Source of the DNA: UBA961 sp049426725
GTDB lineage: Bacteria; Bacteroidota; Ignavibacteria; Kapaibacteriales; UBA961
Assembly: GCA_049426725.1 (NCBI GenBank)
Contig: JBMSYN010000030.1
Location: forward strand, 1 to 10,866
Reading direction: 5' to 3'
Length of the DNA stretch: 10,866 nt
The notes under the pieces are model-generated. The model was not told the DNA's origin, made no database searches, and was given only the letters and a program-made list of their open reading frames with translations. The position numbers and the translations under genes are program-made. How positions within the stretch are numbered: the first letter of the stretch is position 1; each line of letters opens with the position of its first letter. Below, one piece after another: positions 7,291 to 10,866 of the stretch.

Positions 7291-7304
7291 TTGTTCATTG
7301 TTCA
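7291..7304. repeat. Tandem heptamer in the recA leader
   Basis: TTGTTCA occurs twice without a gap (7291-7297 and 7298-7304), reading TGAACAATGAACAA toward recA. It lies 20 bases before the start codon, within the likely 5' leader. It does not match the E. coli LexA box, nor the Gram-positive GAAC-N4-GTTC box because the two halves are in direct orientation. Confidence 0.4.
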
Positions 7305-7340
7305 AACCGGAGTACATTGTCATAACTCCAAGCCCTTACA

Positions 7341-7370
7341 CAAATTAGCATTTTGCATAAGTATCAACAA
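7341..7370 (-). promoter_or_regulatory. Putative recA promoter
   Basis: On the minus strand CTTG (ending at 7368) is followed after 20 bases by TAATTTG (7347-7341), close to the Bacteroidota pattern TTTG-N19-21-TAnnTTTG but one base short in the -7 box. This would put the transcript start near 7335 and give a leader of about 65 bases. Within the spacer lies an imperfect inverted repeat, TTAGCA-TTT-TGC-A-TAA (7345-7360), which could be an operator. This is a weak-to-moderate call. Confidence 0.4.
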
Positions 7371-7406
7371 GATGCCGTATTGAGATTGGGGTGATTTCAG
7401 CGTATT

Positions 7407-7415
7407 TGTGGATAA
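7407..7415 (-). promoter_or_regulatory. Perfect DnaA-box consensus between typA and recA
   Basis: The minus strand reads TTATCCACA, identical to the DnaA box consensus, three bases past the typA stop codon and upstream of the probable recA promoter. I found no cluster of further boxes around it, so it is not evidence of an origin. It may be a lone regulatory or titration site, or chance. Confidence 0.4.
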
Positions 7416-7418
7416 CTT

Positions 7419-9263
7419 CTATGATTCCGCTTGTTGTTTTGAACGCTTCGCCGCTCTTTGACGAGAAGTGGTGTCCAAAATCTTCTTTCTTATGCGGAGA
7501 TTCACGGGAGTCACTTCAAGCAATTCATCATCTTCAATAAATTCAATGAATTGTTCAAGACTCATATCGCGTGGTGTGTCCAGTTTCACAATGCCGTCTG
7601 AGCCGCTTGCGCGCATATTTGTAAGGTGTTTTGCTCTGCATGGATTCACGCTGAGATCATCTTCTCTGGAATTTTCACCAACAACCATTCCTTCATAAAT
7701 TTCTATCCCGGGAGCAACAAATAATACTCCGCGTTCTTGAATCATTTCAAGAGCATAAGCGGTGGAAGCGCCTGATTCCATGGACACAAGAGCGCCTTTC
7801 ACGCGACCGGTGAGTTGACCTTTATGTGGTTGATAATCATGGAATGTATGATGAATGATTCCTGCGCCTCTTGTTGAAGTGAGGAATTCCGTGCGGAAAC
7901 CAATGAGTCCACGAGCGGGAACATAAAACTCTGCTCGAATGACATCGGCAGTTGGCATCATGTTGACCATTTCGCCTTTTCTACGACCCAAAATTTCAAT
8001 CACAGTTCCGATATGCGTATCAGGAACATCCACGATCACATGTTCAATTGGTTCAAGCAATGCCCCTTTTTCATCTCTTTTGAACAATACTTCCGGTTTT
8101 GAAACAGCAAATTCATAGCCTTCGCGGCGCATGGTTTCAATGAGGATTGCAAGTTGCAATTCACCTCGACCAGATACTTTAAATGTATCCGGAGAATCTG
8201 TTTCAGCAACACGCAATGCAACATTCGTGCGCAATTCGCGGAAGAGTCTTTCTTTGAGTTTTGGTGTGGTGACATGTTTCCCTTCACGCCCGGCAAAGGG
8301 AGAATTATTCACGCTGAATTCCATTGCAATTGTTGGTTCTTCGATATTGACATAGGGAAGTGGTTCAACATCTGATGGATCAGAAATGGTATCACCGATA
8401 TGCACATTTTCGAATCCGGAGAGTGCAATGATTTCACCTGCTTCTGCTTCCGTGATTTCTTTTCTTTGAACGCCTTCATAAGCATACATTTTTGTGATGC
8501 GTTGTTGTTCAACAGAACCGTCAGGTCTGATGAGAAGAACAGAGTCACCCGTTTTCACAGCGCCTGATTGAATTCTACCAATTGCGATACGCCCGATATA
8601 ATCACTCCAATCGAGAGCAGTGATGATCATCTTGAATGGAGTATCTTGCTTGATATTTGGAGGTGGAATTTTCTCAATGATTTTTTCCATCAGCGGTGCA
8701 AGCGTCTCAGGTTCTTTGTCGAGTGAGAGCGTTGACTTACCTTGCTTTGCGATTGCATAAATCACAGGAAAATCAAGCTGATGATAATCTGCGCCGAGAG
8801 CAATGAACAGTTCTAATACTTCATCAAGCACTTCGGGCGCGCGAGCATCTGAGCGATCAATTTTATTGATGACAACAATTGGAGTAAGATTCAATTCCAG
8901 TGCTTTTTTCAAAACGAATCGTGTTTGGGGAAGTGGTCCTTCAGCGGCATCCACGAGGAGCAATACACCATCCACCATGCTCAGAATTCGTTCAACTTCG
9001 CCTCCGAAATCGGAGTGACCAGGGGTGTCAACGATATTGATTTTAATGTCATTCCAACGCACCGCAGCATTTTTTGCCATGATGGTGATGCCGCGTTCTT
9101 TCTCAAGATCATTGGAATCCATCACGCGTTCGGTTACGACTTGATTATCACGAAATGTTCCGGATTGTCTGAGGAGGTGATCCACCAATGTTGTTTTTCC
9201 GTGGTCAACATGGGCGATAATTGCGATATTACGAATATCGCTTCTTGGGGTGGTAGTGCTCAT
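7419..9263 (-). CDS. typA: Translational GTPase TypA/BipA
   Basis: TypA (BipA) is a ribosome-associated GTPase related to EF-G that helps large-subunit assembly and translation under stress such as cold. The 614 residues show G1 AHVDHGKTT (17-25), G2 ERGITI (56-61), G3 DTPGH (79-83) and G4 NKID (133-136). An EF-Tu-like beta-barrel follows (about 205-295), then the EF-G-type domains III and V. The BipA-specific C-terminal domain is at about 485-600, with EGMVVGENSREDDLSVNP (524-541) and KHLTNMRASGSD (545-556). The G5 region reads YAIAKQG (169-175) instead of the more usual SAxxG type. The basic tail after 590 is variable in the family. The start is the ATG at 9261-9263, with a TATCTTTG promoter box 33 bases upstream. 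Length and domain order are normal for the family. recA follows in the same direction after 148 bases. Confidence 0.99.
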   Translation of the reverse strand: MSTTTPRSDIRNIAIIAHVDHGKTTLVDHLLRQSGTFRDNQVVTERVMDSNDLEKERGITIMAKNAAVRWNDIKINIVDTPGHSDFGGEVERILSMVDGVLLLVDAAEGPLPQTRFVLKKALELNLTPIVVINKIDRSDARAPEVLDEVLELFIALGADYHQLDFPVIYAIAKQGKSTLSLDKEPETLAPLMEKIIEKIPPPNIKQDTPFKMIITALDWSDYIGRIAIGRIQSGAVKTGDSVLLIRPDGSVEQQRITKMYAYEGVQRKEITEAEAGEIIALSGFENVHIGDTISDPSDVEPLPYVNIEEPTIAMEFSVNNSPFAGREGKHVTTPKLKERLFRELRTNVALRVAETDSPDTFKVSGRGELQLAILIETMRREGYEFAVSKPEVLFKRDEKGALLEPIEHVIVDVPDTHIGTVIEILGRRKGEMVNMMPTADVIRAEFYVPARGLIGFRTEFLTSTRGAGIIHHTFHDYQPHKGQLTGRVKGALVSMESGASTAYALEMIQERGVLFVAPGIEIYEGMVVGENSREDDLSVNPCRAKHLTNMRASGSDGIVKLDTPRDMSLEQFIEFIEDDELLEVTPVNLRIRKKILDTTSRQRAAKRSKQQAES

Positions 9264-9295
9264 TACTCTTTATGCCTTTGATACAAAACAAGTTG

Positions 9296-9303
9296 CAAAG
9301 ATA
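9296..9303 (-). promoter_or_regulatory. Bacteroidota-type -7 promoter box of typA
   Basis: On the minus strand 9303-9296 reads TATCTTTG, a perfect match to the TAnnTTTG -7 element used by the Bacteroidota primary sigma factor, 32 bases before the typA start codon. The -33 TTTG element is not recognisable at the expected distance (sequence there is G-rich). This is the clearest promoter signal in the window and the best regulatory hint of the host group. Confidence 0.6.
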
Positions 9304-9340
9304 CGGACTTTTGACGGAACTCTTCCCATTTTAAGCCATT

Positions 9341-9358
9341 GAATTCCATGAATTCCAT
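9341..9358. repeat. Tandem 9-bp repeat upstream of the SdpI-like gene
   Basis: GAATTCCAT occurs twice in direct contact (9341-9349 and 9350-9358), 33 bases before the start codon of the SdpI-like gene and in the divergent gap with typA. A TATAAT (9381-9386) lies only five bases before that start codon, which would mean an almost leaderless transcript if used. Function unknown. Confidence 0.4.
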
Positions 9359-9391
9359 AATTTCGAGTGGATTAACATTTTATAATGAAGA

Positions 9392-10072
9392 ATGAAACAA
9401 GAAAAGTCGCAATTGCTTGAAAGTGTAATCATCATCATGGTGGTGATTACATGGTTTATTGGAGGATGGGCTTATGCTTTTGCACCCGACATTGTTCCGA
9501 TACATTGGAATATAGAAGGGAAGCCGGACAATTTCGCATCGAAGGATATTGGATTATTTTTGCTTCCGATCATTAATACCGGACTTTTTTTCTTTTTGTT
9601 AGTTATTCCCAAGATTGATCCGAATAATGAGCAGCTCAAACAATCCATTCGATCTTTTCAGTGGATTCGATTTGGTACGCATGCACTGTTGGCATGTATC
9701 ATGGCTTGGACAACGCTTTCGATAGTGGATTCAATTTTAGTCAAACCTGAATGGATATTTGCGATTGTCTCATTATTTCTTGCTTTTTTGGGGAGGGTGA
9801 TGGCTCACGTAAAGCAGAATTACTTTGTTGGCATAAGGACTCCTTGGACTTTAAGTAATGAAAAAGTGTGGGATGATACTCATCGTTTCACTTCGCCTTT
9901 ATGGTTTTATTCAGGGATTGGAATGGGGATTGTACAGGTTATCTTGAGCAAGTTTGGATTGGGGCCGGAGGTTTTGCTGGCAGTATTTCTTGTCTGGATA
10001 GGAATAATCGTCATTATTCCCATTTTTTATTCGTATCTGAGATATCAGCAAGAAAAAAAATCCATTCAATGA
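9392..10072 (+). CDS. SdpI-like integral membrane protein (DUF1648)
   Basis: This 226-residue protein resembles the SdpI/YhfB-type membrane family. Bacillus subtilis SdpI gives immunity to the SdpC peptide toxin and controls its own repressor, but most members are uncharacterised. The DUF1648 pattern is seen in VPIHWNIEGKPDNFAS (35-50). The SdpI signature is KQNYFVGIRTPWTLSNEKVWDDTHRF (141-166), where the residues GIRTPWTL and the VW..THRF pattern are typical. Six hydrophobic segments are apparent at about 10-30, 53-73, 95-113, 120-138, 168-186 and 192-214, so it is an inner-membrane protein. The charged C-terminus (RYQQEKKSIQ) follows the last helix. The start is the ATG at 9392, without a Shine-Dalgarno sequence. 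No toxin gene or ArsR-type repressor lies beside it in this window, so an immunity role cannot be claimed. The redoxin gene follows by 61 bases in the same direction and may be co-transcribed. Confidence 0.87.
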   Translation: MKQEKSQLLESVIIIMVVITWFIGGWAYAFAPDIVPIHWNIEGKPDNFASKDIGLFLLPIINTGLFFFLLVIPKIDPNNEQLKQSIRSFQWIRFGTHALLACIMAWTTLSIVDSILVKPEWIFAIVSLFLAFLGRVMAHVKQNYFVGIRTPWTLSNEKVWDDTHRFTSPLWFYSGIGMGIVQVILSKFGLGPEVLLAVFLVWIGIIVIIPIFYSYLRYQQEKKSIQ

Positions 10073-10133
10073 ACCTTCTGAGAATCTGCTGTGTTATCCC
10101 GCATATATGTATTCTTTCATAGCAGGTGAAACC

Positions 10134-10718
10134 ATGCCAAGATCGACTGTACAGCCAGAGCAGATGCAGATCATCGATCAAAATATATTGGATGCCCGCA
10201 TCGAGGGGATCAATCTCACGTGTGATACATTACAAGAAGAAATGGGACATTCCATTGTTCTTTTTGTTTTCTTGCGTCATTTCGGATGTCTATTCTCGAA
10301 AGAGATGGTGATTGATGTACGAAATATGGTGGAGAGCAATCCATTTTCACCCAAGCCAATATTCTTTTATCAAGGGTCTGTCAAAGATGGAAAGGCATTT
10401 TTTGATAAATATTGGCCACAAGCAAGAGCAATTGCCGATCTTGATCAACATTTCTATAAAGCATTTTCCGTAAAATCCGGTGGTCTCAAACAAATGTTTG
10501 GTCCTGAAGTTTGGAAATGCGGTCTTCGAGCCGCAGCTAAAGGCCTCATCATCGGAAAACCAATCGGTGATCCATTCACATTGACATCTGTGCAACTTGC
10601 TCAAAGAAATCTCATTCTATGGCAATATCATTCCGTGCATGCAGGTGATCTACCCAATCTGTCGAAGATTGAGAATTTCCCTCAATTTGCTTCAACGGTG
10701 TATTCGATACCAAGATAA
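10134..10718 (+). CDS. AhpC/TSA-like (SelL-related) thioredoxin-fold protein with a CxxS site
   Basis: This 194-residue protein appears to be a thioredoxin-fold redoxin related to the AhpC/TSA and SelL-like families, probably a cytoplasmic thiol reductase or peroxidase. The first core strand and active site read VLFVFLRHFGCLFSKEMV (42-59), where relatives have FLRHFGCPFC. The first cysteine (Cys52) is kept and the second active-site position is Ser55. Two other cysteines are at 30 and 129. The middle part (IFFYQGSVKDGKAFFDKYWP..., about 76-95) and a later LDQHFYKAFSVKSGG (about 103-117) fit the family's second half. The ATG at 10134 is preferred because AGGTG lies five bases upstream of it, a good Shine-Dalgarno sequence, and because FLRHFG then sits near residue 46 as in relatives. 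An ATG at 10107 would add nine residues. Substrate is unknown. No terminator hairpin is evident before the repeats that begin 34 bases after the stop. Confidence 0.8.
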   Translation: MPRSTVQPEQMQIIDQNILDARIEGINLTCDTLQEEMGHSIVLFVFLRHFGCLFSKEMVIDVRNMVESNPFSPKPIFFYQGSVKDGKAFFDKYWPQARAIADLDQHFYKAFSVKSGGLKQMFGPEVWKCGLRAAAKGLIIGKPIGDPFTLTSVQLAQRNLILWQYHSVHAGDLPNLSKIENFPQFASTVYSIPR

Positions 10719-10752
10719 ATAAAAAAGCCGATGTATGTAGCACTCCGCATAA

Positions 10753-10790
10753 GCACCCCGAGCGAAGTCATCTGCACCCCGAGCGAAGTC
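10753..10790. repeat. Direct repeat of a 17-base REP-like half unit
   Basis: GCACCCCGAGCGAAGTC occurs at 10753-10769 and again at 10774-10790, separated by ATCT. Only the second copy continues into the complementary arm that makes a hairpin. The sequence is GC-rich and differs strongly from the AT-rich surroundings. Similar CGACTTCGCTCGG repeats are common between genes in several bacterial groups. Confidence 0.85.
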
Positions 10791-10798
10791 GAGGGGTG
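10775..10798 (+). repeat. Palindromic repeat, hairpin 1
   Basis: CACCCC (10775-10780) pairs with GGGGTG (10793-10798) around a 12-base loop GAGCGAAGTCGA. It lies 57 bases past the stop of the redoxin gene and could act as a transcript-end hairpin, but no T-run follows. Confidence 0.85.
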
Positions 10799-10800
10799 AC

Positions 10801-10826
10801 GCTCTCCTCGACTGCGCTCGGAGAGC
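10801..10826 (-). repeat. Palindromic repeat, hairpin 2 (inverted copy)
   Basis: GCTCTCC (10801-10807) pairs with GGAGAGC (10820-10826) around the loop TCGACTGCGCTC, which is the reverse complement of the hairpin 1 loop at 11 of 12 positions. The stem sequence differs from hairpin 1 but stays fully paired. Hairpins 1 and 2 are three to four bases apart in opposite orientation. Confidence 0.85.
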
Positions 10827-10866
10827 TGTTTATCGCTCGGAGAGCTGTTTATCGCTCGGAGAGCTG
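10815..10866 (+). repeat. 19-bp tandem repeat running off the window end
   Basis: The 14-mer CGCTCGGAGAGCTG occurs at 10815-10828, 10834-10847 and 10853-10866, joined each time by TTTAT, giving an exact 19-bp period. The unit is the right half of hairpin 2 plus a short AT spacer. The array is cut by the window edge, so its full length is unknown. Confidence 0.9.

Noticed and set aside
7407..7415. Replication origin near the DnaA box
   Set aside because: There is one box only, with no AT-rich unwinding region with further boxes and no dnaA or dnaN gene nearby.
10753..10866. CRISPR array at the right edge
   Set aside because: The units are too short (14-17 bases), the 5-base spacers are identical and there are no cas genes, so these are REP-like and tandem repeats.

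Overview
The window carries eight protein-coding genes and reads as chromosomal DNA of a bacterium from the Bacteroidota or a close relative (Ignavibacteriota/Kapabacteria-like). The reasons are a type III glutamine synthetase, a TATCTTTG box of the Bacteroidota -7 type (TAnnTTTG) ahead of typA, and start codons that mostly lack a Shine-Dalgarno sequence. The exact taxon cannot be fixed from this sequence alone. I see no tRNA, rRNA, CRISPR array, transposase or phage gene.

Layout from left to right: (1) 71-2509, minus: a single-chain restriction-modification enzyme (type IIG-like) with an N-terminal PD-(D/E)XK nuclease motif and an N6-adenine methylase domain. It is AT-richer than the rest and looks like an accessory gene beside core genes. 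(2) 2749-5421, minus: an Lrp/AsnC-type regulator followed after 33 bases by a type III glutamine synthetase, probably one nitrogen-responsive unit, with a hairpin terminator downstream. (3) 5481-6185, plus: a monofunctional peptidoglycan transglycosylase, divergent from the regulator. The 59-base gap between the two holds a perfect 15-bp palindrome. (4) 6236-9263, minus: recA and, upstream of it, typA/bipA. recA ends in a strong terminator shared with the convergent transglycosylase gene, and its upstream region holds a perfect DnaA-box consensus and small repeats. (5) 9392-10718, plus: an SdpI-like membrane protein and a thioredoxin-fold redoxin. (6) 10753-10866: a cluster of palindromic repeats running off the window edge.

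Most of the window is ordinary core metabolism and DNA maintenance: ammonia assimilation, cell wall synthesis, recombination and translational stress. No clearly new multi-gene system is visible. The observations most worth a second look are the terminal repeats (two adjacent inverted hairpins with nearly the same loop and compensatory changes in the stems), the palindrome between the regulator and the transglycosylase gene, the regulator-glutamine synthetase linkage, the solitary nuclease-methylase, and the redoxin with a CxxS instead of CxxC site.
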